64,000 nucleotides of DNA from Erythroxylum novogranatense. Lineage: Eukaryota; Streptophyta; Magnoliopsida; Malpighiales; Erythroxylaceae. The stretch is from contig CM057230.1 of NCBI GenBank assembly GCA_029891385.1, positions 55,283,414 through 55,347,413 on the forward strand. The letters run 5' to 3'. Every line of letters begins with the position of its first letter. Position 1 is the first letter of the stretch. A program made the position numbers and the translations under genes. Of the stretch, positions 11,601 through 22,637 are shown piece after piece. The notes under the pieces are model-generated. The model saw only the letters and a program-made list of their open reading frames with translations, ran no database searches and had not been told where the DNA came from.

Positions 11601-11783
11601 TTAGTAACTCATTAATTTTCCTTTCGTCATTCTGCTTCTTCTTATTAAACAATCCCTTTTGATGTGCCAAGTATACTTGCACTTGTAATTATTTTTGCTC
11701 TTATATTTAGAACTGAAATTACTTTTAGTAGAACCATTTTTTCTTTGCTTTCTCCGATTATCTTGATTTCGTGTCATATACAA
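11601..11783 (-). pseudogene. Copia gag zinc-knuckle fragment
   Basis: Sixty residues, Lys/Asn/Ser-rich, with CKYTWHIKRDC in place of the usual C-x2-C-x4-H-x4-C. The second cysteine is lost (C-K-Y-T-W-H-I-K-R-D-C). In intact elements this region binds RNA. Confidence 0.6.
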
Positions 11784-12471
11784 TCCTTCAATGAAAGAGC
11801 TTTCACTAATATTATATCTCTATTGGTTATGAGCAAGTAATGCTATAATGATGTCTTCCACACTAATAATTTCCTTTCCCAATATGAGTATGGTCACCAT
11901 ACATTTATGAAAGAGATGTAAAGAACATAACCAAATTATTTCTTTATCCTTGTCCATAATAATTACCTCAAACCTTTGAATATCACTAACTATTTAATTA
12001 AAAGCATTAATATGTAGGTCTAAACCCTCAAACACCTTCAACTTATGTAGCCTCTAGTTTAGAAATAACTTATTCTTGAAGGACTTTGGCATATATTGAC
12101 TCCCTTTTCTTCTACATATCATTAGGAAAAAAATATCTATAGTGTTATAAAATTGTCTACCAGACATAACCATATGGTTCCTTCTTGTAACCTTATCTTG
12201 GTCATTTCAATTAATTAGGAGTCTAATCATTGCATAATCATTTACATGTAATGATATAGTGCATAAATTCTTTCATGATCAAGAGAAAATTTATTTTGAT
12301 CTTTAAAGAAAACCTCTTGATATTTAAAAAAATTAGGGAATTATTGAATTGGTTTTGAATTAAGTTTTAATTAAAAAAAACTTGTTTTGATCTTTAAAAG
12401 AATTTGAGAAGTTTTGAAAAAATTATTTAAGGAAGTTTAGTAGACTAACGTGGTGATTTAGGTAACTAATA

Positions 12472-12749
12472 CTCCCTCCTATCCAAAATGAAAGTCGTTT
12501 TAAAAGAATGCACACTTATTAAGACAACTAATGAAATATTTGATATACCCTTATTAATGGTGCTACTCATGTGAGAGAAATTGTATGTTGAACTACCTTG
12601 AAAATGTAATCTATATAATTAAGATGTGAGAGAAATTAAAGGGTAATTTTGGAAGTAAAATTATAAGCATGCATGAAAAGTCACGAACGACTCTTATTTT
12701 GAATAATTAAAATCCCTCTAAAACCACTTTCATTTTGGATAAGAGGGAG
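12472..12749. mobile_element. Stowaway-type MITE, 278 bases
   Basis: The ends are inverted repeats: CTCCCTCCTATCCAAAATGA at left and, reversed, TCATTTTGGATAAGAGGGAG at right. TA is duplicated on both sides (12470-12471 and 12750-12751), as for Tc1/mariner-derived Stowaway elements. There is no coding capacity. A related sequence lies in the opposite orientation at 52277-52449. The insertion lies in a Copia-like LTR. Confidence 0.9.
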
Positions 12750-12751
12750 TA

Positions 12752-13484
12752 TTAAGGTTTTGGATAGATTAGTCGATCAAGATCTTTTAAAAATATGTAC
12801 CATAAGTTTGTGGCTATATTGGTCAACCAATGTACCGAAATGGTCAATCAATGTTATTGTTACTAGTCATTGTAATGGCTAGTTTTTATTTCTAACGACT
12901 ATTTTAGGTTATCTTGAGTATAAATAGGCTATATATAAGTTAAGGGGATTATTTTAGGCATACTAAAGAGTTTTTAAAAGCCTTGAGAGGTTATAGAATG
13001 CCTTTTGTTATTATATAACATATATTGAGCCTTTGTTCATTGTTGTGGGTAAAAGAAAAAAGCTTTTGAGTTACATATTTGTTTAATTAGGAAAATTACT
13101 TAGATTACACTTTTTGATGGTTCTAATTGATCTTGAACAAGATTTGTAAAGTGTTACTTTTCATGTATAGAAAAATAAGATTTGTGAGCATTTCTCTTTA
13201 CCTGTAATAATGAAGATATTGTATAGAAGGTTTCTCTTCACATATTGAAAGAAAAAGATAGTGAATCATCAACTAAAGCTTAAGAAATGAATGTAGGCCA
13301 AAAATTCTTTGTCTAAACCACTACAAATCAATTTCATCTCTCTTTCCAACTATTGTTATTATTACACTTTTTTACGATTATTTTATATGATATTTTCATA
13401 ATCATTTATTAGTTCAAAAATATGACAAAATTTTATTAGACATAATCACCCCTTTCTTGTATTTCATCCTGAATTAACACCACA
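12752..13484 (+). repeat. Copia (Sirevirus/Tork-like) LTR, plus orientation
   Basis: The U3-like part contains palindrome-like TTGGTCAACCAA near 12815 and GGTCAATCAATG near 12843. TATAAATA is at 12919-12926. The U5-like part contains the AATGTAGGCC ... AACCACTACAAATC layout common in plant Copia LTRs, and ends near CACCCC...TGAATTAACACCA. A degenerate primer-site-like stretch follows. The left end is unclear because the MITE sits in it. The element body to the right is not recognisable. Confidence 0.5.
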
Positions 13485-14139
13485 AAACTTTCTATCAAGG
13501 AGTTATTTGATTACAACATCTAAGTTATTGATAACATGAATTATTATCAAACCTTATTAAAGGTGCATTATCCAAATCAAACAATCATCTATATCAATAT
13601 TAGGTCGGTAAGTGGAGAAATTAATCCTTAATTTTGAAGTAACTCTAAAATATATATATTGGTCGTTGCCAAATTTTATTTAGAATGAAATAATCTACCC
13701 TTATGTCAGCTATAAGACTTCAATGGTTGATCTTAAGGACGAGAGATGTTGAAGAGGCCTTAAGGGATGCTAGTTATTAAAACAAAAAAAAGTTTCCTTA
13801 CTATTTTCAATTAGGTTTTCATCACCTCTCTTACATTATCGTTTATATTAAGGATTTGTCTTAGGAAGCAAGATGTCTTTGTTCCTTATTTTGCAACTAA
13901 AGATTTCACCCATTCAAAAAGTTTGAATGAATCTATTTCACTTATAAAGATTCATCATCAATAAAAAAATTTTAGATGCATTTATATAGATCATTTTGTT
14001 CATCAGTCTAATAGATTGTATGTCTAGCTCGCCTTCTTCCTTTGGCATATGAACATCCCTCCATTTTACTTTAGCTTTGGATAATCTTTTATGTCACTAA
14101 TCCATAAAATGTTTTTGAATTTCCTTTTCATAAATTTAT
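13485..14139. other. AT-rich stretch without a recognisable gene
   Basis: It may be leader sequence of the Copia LTR to the left, but no coding block could be read. Confidence 0.35.
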
Positions 14140-14325
14140 GGGTTAATTATTAAAAAAGTCTCAAACTTTACTCAATTTTGCAATACTAGCCCAAACTTTA
14201 AAAGTGACAGTAAAATATCCAAATTTTCAATTTGTTGTAAAAATAGTCCAATGTCAAGTTTTCTGTAAATGTTGTTGACTTGGATAACTGTGCTAGATTT
14301 TTGTACATACCACATGTTTCTTTTT
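14140..14325 (+). repeat. Left terminal inverted repeat
   Basis: Pairs with 15950-16127 reversed. Best-conserved blocks are AAAAGTGACAGTAAAATATCC and TTTTTGTACATACCACATG. Confidence 0.65.
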
Positions 14326-14823
14326 TTCAACTATTTATTTACTATTTAATGTTTTAATGAACAAAACCTAATTTCCTCTAATATTCTACTTCCCCTTAAT
14401 TTCTGATTGCTTGACTCCTAACTCTACTACAAACCCATTTTTAACAATTGAGTACTAAAATGTTGCAATGAATCCAACAACCACTCCACATGTAACAATA
14501 TCTCTTTGGTCTTGATCATTCTTGAAGAGTTGAAGCCATTTCCATGTAACTCATATTTCTTCGATCTACCCTAACCAGTAATGATGTAATACAGTCTAGT
14601 ATCACCATGGGCCTTGTCTTTCCAACAATAAGAGACAATAATACTGTAGGTTTGCTCCTAATAATCAAGCCAAGCAAAATAATATGCAATCTTCACTTGT
14701 CAGTCATATAAGATAACATACTAAAAAAGACATACACACCTCAACAATCTACAACATATAAGAAGCACTTGACTATTGGAATACAAAAAGCATTTGAGAA
14801 GACTTATCTGAAAAATTATTTAC

Positions 14824-15001
14824 CTTTACAACCAAAGTCCTCAAGAAGAAAATTCCCAACGCATCCACACCATTTAGATAAGCCTTAACTTCTGGAATAC
14901 CTAAACCAAATGCATTTGGAGATATAAACATCGTGATGAGAGTCGTAAACAAGTTTAAAACAAAATTATAAACAGATAATGTGGTAAATGTCATTCCAAA
15001 T
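14824..15001 (-). pseudogene. CLC anion channel exon fragment (selectivity-filter exon)
   Basis: This is a 178-base exon on the minus strand. The acceptor TTTTTACTTACAG lies just before 15001 and the donor GTAAAT just after 14824. It encodes about 59 residues ending GIPEVKAYLNGVDALGIF and then LRTLVVK, the conserved plant CLC block in which G-x-G-I-P-E forms part of the anion pathway. Here the motif is GLGIPE. The hydrophobic helix before it (YNFVLNLFTTLITMF) fits. The family moves chloride or nitrate across vacuolar or Golgi membranes. Similarity is closest in feel to the CLC-c/CLC-g group. The rest of the channel is absent, so it cannot work as a channel. Confidence 0.8.
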
Positions 15002-15128
15002 CTGTAAGTAAAAAAAGAAAAAAAATTATAACTCCAAAGCAATCAACAATAATAACAAAAAATTTAAACTAACTACCAAAGGAGCATTAAAACTTGAAGC
15101 GGGAATGGAACACGAGCATTACACTTAC

Positions 15129-15595
15129 CTTCTAGTAAGCATCATATTAGAAGTAACAACAAACTTGACACTGGCAAGAGTTTCAACAATGGGATTTTTT
15201 GTGAGTCTGATGAGACTAACCATAATGTCAATGAAGAAGTAGAGTAACTATTTCATGAACACATATTGGAATATCTTGATCTTCATCTAGCTCCTCCAAT
15301 CATAAACAAACAAAACAATCATATCACCAAACATTTCAAAGTCAATAAGTTACACACACTAACCATAATGTCAATGAAGAAGTAGAGTAACTATTTCATG
15401 AACACATATTGGAATATCTTGATCTTCATCTAGCTCCTCCAATCATAAACAAACAAAACAATCATATCACCAAACATTTCAAAGTCAATAAGTTACACAC
15501 ACTCACACACAGTGAATTTCTATATCATACTCATAGTTGAGGCTTTTAATGGGACATATATTGGAGTCAATGATGGAAACTTGAGATTTAGAGTT
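15129..15595 (-). pseudogene. CLC anion channel N-terminal exon fragment with duplication
   Basis: Reading down from about 15595, the minus strand gives SQVSIIDSNICPIKSLNYEY, matching the plant CLC N-terminal block (S-Q-V-A-I-V-G-x-N-x-C-P-I-E-S-L-D-Y-E). Next comes DWRS-stop-MKIKIFQYVFMK-stop, then VETLASVKFVVTSNMMLTRR and a GTAAGT donor at 15128. It joins in phase to the exon at 15001 across a retained intron of about 127 bases. Two in-frame stops and a 143-base tandem duplication (15215-15357 and 15358-15500) break it. Confidence 0.75.
15215..15500. repeat. Tandem duplication of 143 bases inside the CLC fragment
   Basis: The block ACTAACCATAATGTCAATGA to GTTACACAC is repeated head to tail with no obvious differences, starting at 15215 and 15358. 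It duplicates the DWRS-to-FMK coding stretch, and the near identity suggests a recent slip. Confidence 0.9.
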
Positions 15596-15949
15596 TGTGA
15601 TAAAGTGTAGCTACCGAAAATAGGAGAGAAGCGATTAAGTTATAAACTCGAGATCTTACAAATTCAACAACATCATAATGGAGATTTTATATTGGTTTCC
15701 CTTCAATTCTACCTTAGCTTTTAGTAGTGGAGAGGGTGACTAGTTGCTAGATGTGCATCATGGCCAAACATCTCATCTTTAGTCTAACTATCATAGTAGG
15801 TCAACCACCATTCTACTACCCTAGACATCGACTACTCCATTTTTAGCTTGCACTTGATGGCTGATAGTTTGTACCTGCGATGTTTGTGGGTGGTCAAAGT
15901 ATGAAATTGTTTACAAAAATTAATTACATAGTAATTATCCAGTTAAAAG

Positions 15950-16127
15950 GAATCATGTGAGAAACATGTGTCATGTACAAAAAATTGACATTAACAAAAA
16001 ATTTAACGTAGGGTTATTTTGGTAATAGATTGAAAGTTTGAGTATTTTAGCGTCACTTTTTTAAATTTGAATTAGGATTGTACAATTTGAGATTTTCTTA
16101 TATTTAACTTTAACTTTAATTATTACC
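15950..16127 (-). repeat. Right terminal inverted repeat
   Basis: Reverse complement matches 14140-14325. It ends near AATTATTACC at 16127. Confidence 0.65.
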
Positions 16128-17458
16128 ATTTGAATGTTTACACGAATGAAGACTCTTAATTGCTGAACAGATAAGATAAAGCCTATTTATGTAAGTGAGT
16201 GATTTATTATTCCAATTACCCAATATTCTAACTTTATATCCACAAGCATAAAACTTCTATTGTGCTTTTTGAACTACCACTTGATACTTTATACTTGTTG
16301 CCTTTAAAACTTCTTTATAGATCGATCCACCAATATAAGTAGGTTGCTTATCCCTTATTTCTATTAATAATTTTGAATCTTTTATTCTTTCATTGACTCG
16401 TATAATTTGTATCAAGACGAGTGAAACTAATAAATATTACACTTTAATAAAATATAATTAGAATAGTTTGACTCTAAATAAAGTCCAAAATTTTTAAAAA
16501 GTTTTAAGCACACCCTATCAAACAAATTAATTTTAGTTTTTGATAAACATATTTCAAATTTATGTCTATTCCTTAAATACATATTTTAATAATTATATAA
16601 AATGTATAAAAAATATCAGTCACATATCAAATAAGTAAAATATTCATAAATTTATTTTTAAAAATACAATTTATTAGATTAATACAAGCAAAATGATAGT
16701 CATAATTCATAAAATTAAATTAAGTAAATGAATATAAAAGTTTATAGTTTTAGTAAAATCTAAAACATTTATATGAAAATTAATTGAAGAGTTCTCCAAT
16801 TGCACCATCAGTTTTCTTGTGCCACATCACTCAAAAACTCGTTTTAGCGTACTAAATGATTAACATTAAATAATTAGGTTTAGAAACATAAAATAAAAAT
16901 TATGTAAATTAAATGATTTGACAAATTATTTTCAACCATCAAACTTTTAAAAATAATAGAGAATTCTATTACATTTAATTTAATTGTGTTGTAAGAATTT
17001 AGTTAAATAAAATATAAATACTAAATTTGTTAAAACTACTTATAAATACCATCAAGTTGAAGTGTTTTCAGTCCAAAGTCGAAACCCATCTTTAATTTGG
17101 TTTAGTCTTCAAATTTGAATTCTTTAATTTTGAACTTAAATTTGCAAAGAACTCCTAATTTCTTTTCTCTTCTATAAAAAGGAAAATCTGAAACGTGTCT
17201 CTACAGTTTCTTACGCCAGATGTGGTTCTTTCAACTTATCCGGCTCCTTTGATGCTAGAGAATTGTTTTACTGGATCGTTAACAACTGCTAGCAAGTCTT
17301 CTCCATACATCCCAGAACTATTTGTTGAAGATATATATAAAAAGGGGATGGAGATCTAGGCGTGCCAAGTCCAGTTCAATGCTGCACAATGAAAAAGCGT
17401 CCAAAATCTCACCCGCCTTCTATACATTAAATGGTTTGACACCTGAAATGATGAAACA
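16128..17458. other. AT-rich intergenic region 3' of CPN60B4
   Basis: No open frame or repeat signature was seen. The last part, next to the chaperonin stop, should contain its 3' untranslated region; no exact AATAAA on the minus strand is obvious. Confidence 0.5.
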
Positions 17459-20400
17459 TTAGCATTTTATAGGAAACCCCGGTTTATGCAGGGAAAGATT
17501 ATTAGCACCTGAGAGTGTTGGAATTGGTTTTCTAATTGGCAGACGCTGCAACTCCTTAATGTCAACCACCACAGCATTGGATATCAGAAATGTCTTAGCC
17601 ACTGACGCAGCATTCTCCAAACAACATCTAACTACCTGCTTCACGTGTTGATTGAGAGCCATGAATATTATGACAATGTTTAAGTTCTGCTCTAAATAGA
17701 AAAAATCATCCAGAGATGCATGTTCAGATGCTCTTGTTCACTTTTCCTACAGTTTGTTATTGCCATAAAATGTTACTTAACATATTTCGTCTGCCATACT
17801 TTTTCATCATCTTTGTATTTAATGAAGATGCATATGATTGATAATACCTTTGTGGGATCCATGATTCCCGCAGTCATGAGATCCTGATAGCTGTCTGTTG
17901 CAGCATTGTAACCGTATCTTGCATCACTATATGACAAAACCTACAAATTTCAGATAATCAGAGTTTCCACATTTTATCTTCTTATTGCAATTGGCTGATG
18001 ATGAGATGAAGTATCGCGTAAAGACCTTCTCTACAACAACGTTGCCATTTACACCTGCATTTTTGGCAATGACTCTTGCTGGGTAGGTTAATGCTTTTCG
18101 AAAAATCTCAGCTCCAATCTGCAACCATATTTGCCATTATATCTTATACTAACCGATCAAGGAAGTGTTTCATGTCTTGATATACTTACTATAAGCAATA
18201 AAAATATTTTAAAAAATGAAATGACCTTTTGTTCTTCATTGTCCAGATGCTCTTTTATAGCATCCATTTTTGTGGATAGTCTCAAAAGGCAACACCCGCC
18301 CCCAACTACTACTCCTTCCTCAACCGCTGCCTGCACGTATTACATTGTGCCAGAAGCTCGTTGTTGTTATCGGCTAATAACTCAAGTGAAAGACTCAGCA
18401 AAATCAAGCAGCTACCTTAGTTGCATTCAAAGCATCCTCAACTCTCAGCTGCTTATCCTTCAACTCAACTTGAGTTTGTGCACCGATCTGTAATTCAACT
18501 TGTTAAATCTAAAGCAAAATCGAGTCTTACTTTCCAAATATATCAGTTACCTGAAGGATGGCGATTCCTCCTGATAATCTGGCTATTCTTTCCTTGAGTA
18601 CTTTCTTTTGATATTTTTCTTCAGTATTCTGCAAAAGGACAAAATGAAAAAGAAATTGAAACTTGATAAAACCAAAAAGTTAACTTTTAATTTGTAAACT
18701 AAACTTGCATAGTGAGCTTATTTTCAAGCTTTGCCGTTTCACTAAGCTCTAGGTTCCCAAGCAATTTACCAACAGGTGTAATTCAGACTACTCAGTTCAG
18801 TTTGGGACGAAACTATTCTTTCCAATTAAAAGTACAATATTTCTTCATTACATCACGTGAAATACAAATGATGTAGTCTTATGTATGTTGTGAATGGAAG
18901 ATGCACCTCAACAAGACCACGTATCTCAGAAACCCTCTTCTGAACAGCTGCTTGAGTGCTTCCATCAGTAACTATCATTGTAGAATCTTTTGTTATTACC
19001 ACGCTTATAGCACTGCCTAAAACCTCCTTGCCAGCTCTTTCTAGGGTCAACCCCATTGCATCTCTAATTACAGTGGCTGCAATATAAGTGCTGAAGGGAT
19101 AAATAGCAATGTAACAGCACTAAAACACTACATTTCTTTCTCAGTTTCTTTTATTGCTCATGAGGGCTGCAAATAAGATTTATTAAGGACCAATTGAGCA
19201 AAAGTTTTGGTCCTCAAACTCCTCTAGTCAAACTCTTTGGTGTTAGCTATTAAGTACAGTTGTAGAAACCTGGGGATAAATAGGACTGTATGAACCTACT
19301 ACTAGAAAACTTATGAGCTGCTACCTCCGGTCAAGATAGCGATATCATCCAAGTAATGGCTCTTGCTTTCACCAAAGGAAGGCGCCTTAATAGCGGCTGC
19401 CTTAAGCACACCCTTGAGTTTGTTCCTAATGACTGGAGACAGAGCTTTGGGCTCAATTCCCTCTGCAACTATCACAATTGGGTACTTCTCTTTAACTGCA
19501 TTGTCTAGTATTCTGAACAGCTCCTTTGGGTCTGTGATTTTTTTGTCAACCAGTAGTAACTGCAACCAAACATGTTTTGTATTACACCAATCAATCCTAT
19601 TCAAATGCACCCCCAAAATGTTTAGAATGTAAAATTGCATCTAAACCTTGCAGTTATGAAGCTCCACTCTCATTTTCTGTCGATCAGTGACAAAATAAGG
19701 AGACAAATATCCACGATCAAATCTCATTCCTTCCACAATCTGTAAATAGTTCTCAATGCCCTTTCCTTTTTCTATTGTGACCGCACCCCTCCTTCCCACC
19801 TGTCGAAGAGCATGTGATATCATGTTTCCCACTGAATAATCATTCCCTGCACTAACTGCAGCAACATCTGCAAGTTCATCATCCTCAACCTGAAACACAT
19901 TCCAAACATTATTAGTAATAAACGAGGCATATGTGAAGGATCATTCCCCTATTTTTTCTGAGCTTTAGGAGACGTATTTTTAAAGTAAAAGGAAGATAGA
20001 GAAAATTGCGGCTTATTCAACCTCTCTGGACATCAATTTGAGTTCAGAAACAAGGGCTTTTGCAGTTTTCTCAATTCCACGAGCAATTTGGACAGGATTC
20101 ATCCCAGATGCAATGACCTGAAAAGTTGTTACTCTTAGTGCCAGAGCTTGTAGAGCTTTGCCAAGATGACCTTTTTAAGCCTAATTACTGCCGATACCAC
20201 CAAAAGGAGACAAACTTGCAGATTTTTTAAAAAAGCTTTATTACTCCAATATAAGTTCTAGGAAACATTCTCTTAGAAATATATGGTTATGGGATACATT
20301 TTCTCAAGTCACTAACATAGGTATAATGAAGGTTTTCCCTGGAAAAAATAAACAGTTTTTCTTCTCCTTTTTCAATAGAAGAAACTATATTAGAGTATGT

Positions 20401-21327
20401 TGTAGTGACAAATTTTTTGTCTCTATCAAAAAGATTTGTTCCTGTTCTTTTGGTTCTTTCTCTCTTACAATGTTACCTTGATAATTACCAAAGACCCCTA
20501 CCCCCAACATGATGGTGTGGATTGCATTCACATAGTAATTCATTCTATTGAAGTTTGTTCAATCTTGAAATCAAAGGAAATCAAATCATGGTTCTGACCT
20601 TCAGACCCTCAGAAATCAAACCATGAGCAAGTATTACAGATGTTGTGGAACCATCACCAGCCATGTCGTTTGTTCTAGCACCAGCTTGCCTCACCAATTT
20701 CACTCCAACATTCTCTAGTGGATCTTCCAATTCAATCTACATAATTAACATCAACCAACATTTTATCTTTTTAGAAATTAAAAACTCAAAAAATTTGGAT
20801 TCTTTTAGACAAGCATTCGAAACAAAGAACTAAATTGACACCTAAGGAACCAGAAATTGGTTCTAGTTTAAAAGCCAAAGAAAAAGAAGTAGAAACAAAC
20901 AAATGGAAGCAGTAACTGCTTATTTGTAGGCGTGACCTGTTTCAGAACAGTTTCACCGTCATTAACAATCTTAGGAGGTCCATACTTGTTCTCCAGCACC
21001 ACATTCCTTCCCTTAGGACCCAAAGTTACTCCTACCAGGTGTGCCACCATTTCTGCTCCTGCCTGTAATATAGAAGTCACTTGTTATCAAGTCAAACCCC
21101 ACACTCTCCCCATTTCCTTCCCCCAACCCAAGAAAGGCAGGAAGAAAGATGGAAAAGTCTACAGTTTCAGAAGCGACCAGAAGTTTCTTCATAGCTGAAC
21201 TATCACGGTTGAAGTGAAGCTCCTTGGGAAAGGCTTTTGGGGTCAGCGCTGAAGTTACAAAGGCTCTCTTACGACTTCTTGAGCTGGCGAAAGATAATGC
21301 AGAGATTGGAGTTGGCGAGGACGCCAT
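17459..21327 (-). CDS. CPN60B4: Chloroplast chaperonin 60 subunit beta 4, 13 exons, intact
   Basis: This is a type I chaperonin subunit that folds imported and plastid-made proteins in the stroma; Arabidopsis CPN60B4 is needed for folding NdhH. Exons are: 21327-21178, 21062-20937, 20736-20599, 20117-20022, 19889-19647, 19559-19325, 19076-18907, 18628-18551, 18487-18416, 18330-18226, 18118-18026, 17940-17848, 17635-17459. All borders are GT-AG. The exons sum to 1,776 bases, 591 residues, with no stop. Residues 1 to about 32 are a Ser/Arg-rich transit peptide, followed by [20 protein letters not shown] and NDGETV (ATPase Asp) are in exon 2, AGDGSTTS in exon 3, VEDALNATK in exon 9 and VVVGGG in exon 10. 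[13 protein letters not shown] and a long tail ending HKPGFPIKC, rather than a Gly/Met tail, favour beta 4 over beta 1-3. The first donor (CTG|GTCGCT) is the weakest call. Confidence 0.95.
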
Positions 21328-21640
21328 CGCTGTCCCACCTAGTCACGCAGTAGATACCTGTACTCCTGTAGATATGAACCTGTAGGACACGCTAGAGTTG
21401 TTTTTGGCTTTCCAACTTTGCCATGTTCTTCTCCTTTTCTTCTTCCACAGATGTTTCATACATAGATACATATACTTCCCCGAGGATAAGGAGTGAGTCG
21501 ACGGAGATATAACTGGAAAATATCTACGGACAGTTGATTTTAGCATTACTCGTTTCGTTTGCTGTGTCATGTATGATATAAACGTACACGTAAGAAATTC
21601 GATCAATTCTAATATTATTATTTTTAAATTTTATATCCAA
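21328..21640 (-). promoter_or_regulatory. 5' flank and probable promoter of CPN60B4
   Basis: This is the upstream side of the chaperonin on the minus strand. A weak TATA-like TTTATATCA is read near 21573-21581, and a second weak candidate TTATATC near 21507-21513. Neither is decisive. The minus-strand open frame here (21606-21343) has no recognisable domain and is probably untranslated leader or promoter. Confidence 0.35.
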
Positions 21641-22030
21641 GTTTATTTATTTCATAATCTTCTTGTTTAGTGCTAATCGGAACTCGAGAGTCTCAGAAAG
21701 TAACTCTTCCAAAATTTGTTCTAGACTTATTTTCAATAATATAAATGAGTTTTAGAAAACTTAAAATTAAAATAATGTTATAAAATACTAAAATATGTTG
21801 AAATGAGATTTGAAGTAAAGAAAATAATTTTGAAATAATAAAGATAAAATTACAATGTAAAGCAAGCTAAAAGAATACAGAATTTATGAAATAAGTTGTT
21901 CCCTTTGTAGAGTGATTTTGTTGTCTTGAGACTTTATTGGTTTGTAACAATTTTATCCCTAAGTAGTTTTTTTTTTGCTATAACTACCAATTTCCCTTCA
22001 CTTTAGCTAACTATTTCTCACTATCTCCTA
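21640..22030. repeat. Dispersed repeat, uninterrupted copy
   Basis: The block AAAGATAAAATTACAATGTAAAG to TTTATGAAATAAGTTG, followed by TTGTTGTCTTGAGAC, recurs at 42300-42486 (left half) and 52114-52262 (right half). Those two halves are separated by the second LINE. This copy shows what the unoccupied sequence looks like. It may be an old LTR end, but the family is unknown. Confidence 0.6.
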
Positions 22031-22637
22031 AACAGTTTGTATATGACCAACCTCATTATTCTGGGCAAACAGATATATAATATATTCTTTTACAGTAAGA
22101 ACATACAACTTAATGGAAAGGGGCATAAATACTGAAGGTTTTGTTAAGTATTCATTGATACTATCGAACCCCACTTGATACCTTTCCTCCCATTGGAATT
22201 CATCTTAAATCTTCAACCTTAATAAGTCTGAAAACTCTTTTGTTTTTCTTGAGAGTGAAAGGCCTTACAATCCACTCAAACGTTCCAATTGATCTTGTAC
22301 GTCCAAAAGTTGTTTTAGAAATACCATGTTCGGCCTGATATTTGAGACAACATCTTCTGTTTACATCTTCTCTCTCATCTCTCTAAAGCTCTTTTTTCGT
22401 ACCTTTCACCATTGTCTACCACCTGTTTGTTGAAAGTCCTCATTACATGAAGCTGCCTCCAAAGGGTTGCACAGAGTGGTTCACGAAGGTTTTTGGCTCG
22501 CGATTGTAGTTGTGATCTATCTAGAGGGACACCTGTATCTCAAACCTTTAGTTGTAAGTGCCATTGAACGTGCTACAGTGAACTTCAACCTACTACAGTA
22601 CACTTGAACTTGCTACAGTAACTTCAGATATTGAGTT
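22031..22637. other. Spacer and probable 5' leader of LINE 1
   Basis: There is no open frame. A short repeat of the form TGCTACAGTGAACTTCAACC occurs about three times at 22570-22625, just before the ORF1 start. It may be LINE leader sequence. Confidence 0.4.

Larger units (their letters stand above)
9000..12300 (-). mobile_element. Decayed Ty1/Copia retrotransposon
   Basis: Domains appear in the correct order on the minus strand. A gag zinc-knuckle relic lies at 11783-11601 (KCKYTWHIKRDCLIRR). Integrase relics lie at 11240-10600 (KKEFVYIYETKIF, FWKEHDIQT, then a YKFCNLVLKKIVISRDV block). Reverse transcriptase follows at 10127-9888 (EKMDVKKTFLYDDLEKKIYI and LRKLPYGIKHS), with the RT end near 9590-9540 (VFDRFGMSNDKLMSTLL). 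An RNase H relic near 9145-9095 corresponds to the T-x-E-A-E-Y-M-A block. Every domain has stops and frameshifts, so this is an old copy. Its LTRs could not be delimited. Confidence 0.75.
14140..16127. mobile_element. Mutator-like (Pack-MULE-like) element with captured CLC exons
   Basis: The left end (about 14140-14325) and the right end (about 15950-16127, reversed) are long imperfect inverted repeats. Both read, going inward, GGTTAATTATT-like, then TCTCAAA, AAAAGTGAC, TAAAATA, a C/T-rich block, TTTTTGTACAT and CACATGTTTCT. Repeats of this length fit Mutator-like elements. No transposase is present. The interior is a fragment of a plant CLC chloride-channel gene with its intron. I could not find a clean 9-base target duplication, so the outer edges are approximate. 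An alternative is two unrelated opposed repeats beside a CLC pseudogene. Confidence 0.65.

Noticed and set aside
18131..18493. Plus-strand frame inside CPN60B4
   Set aside because: It is antisense to exons 9-10 and their introns and has no domain match.
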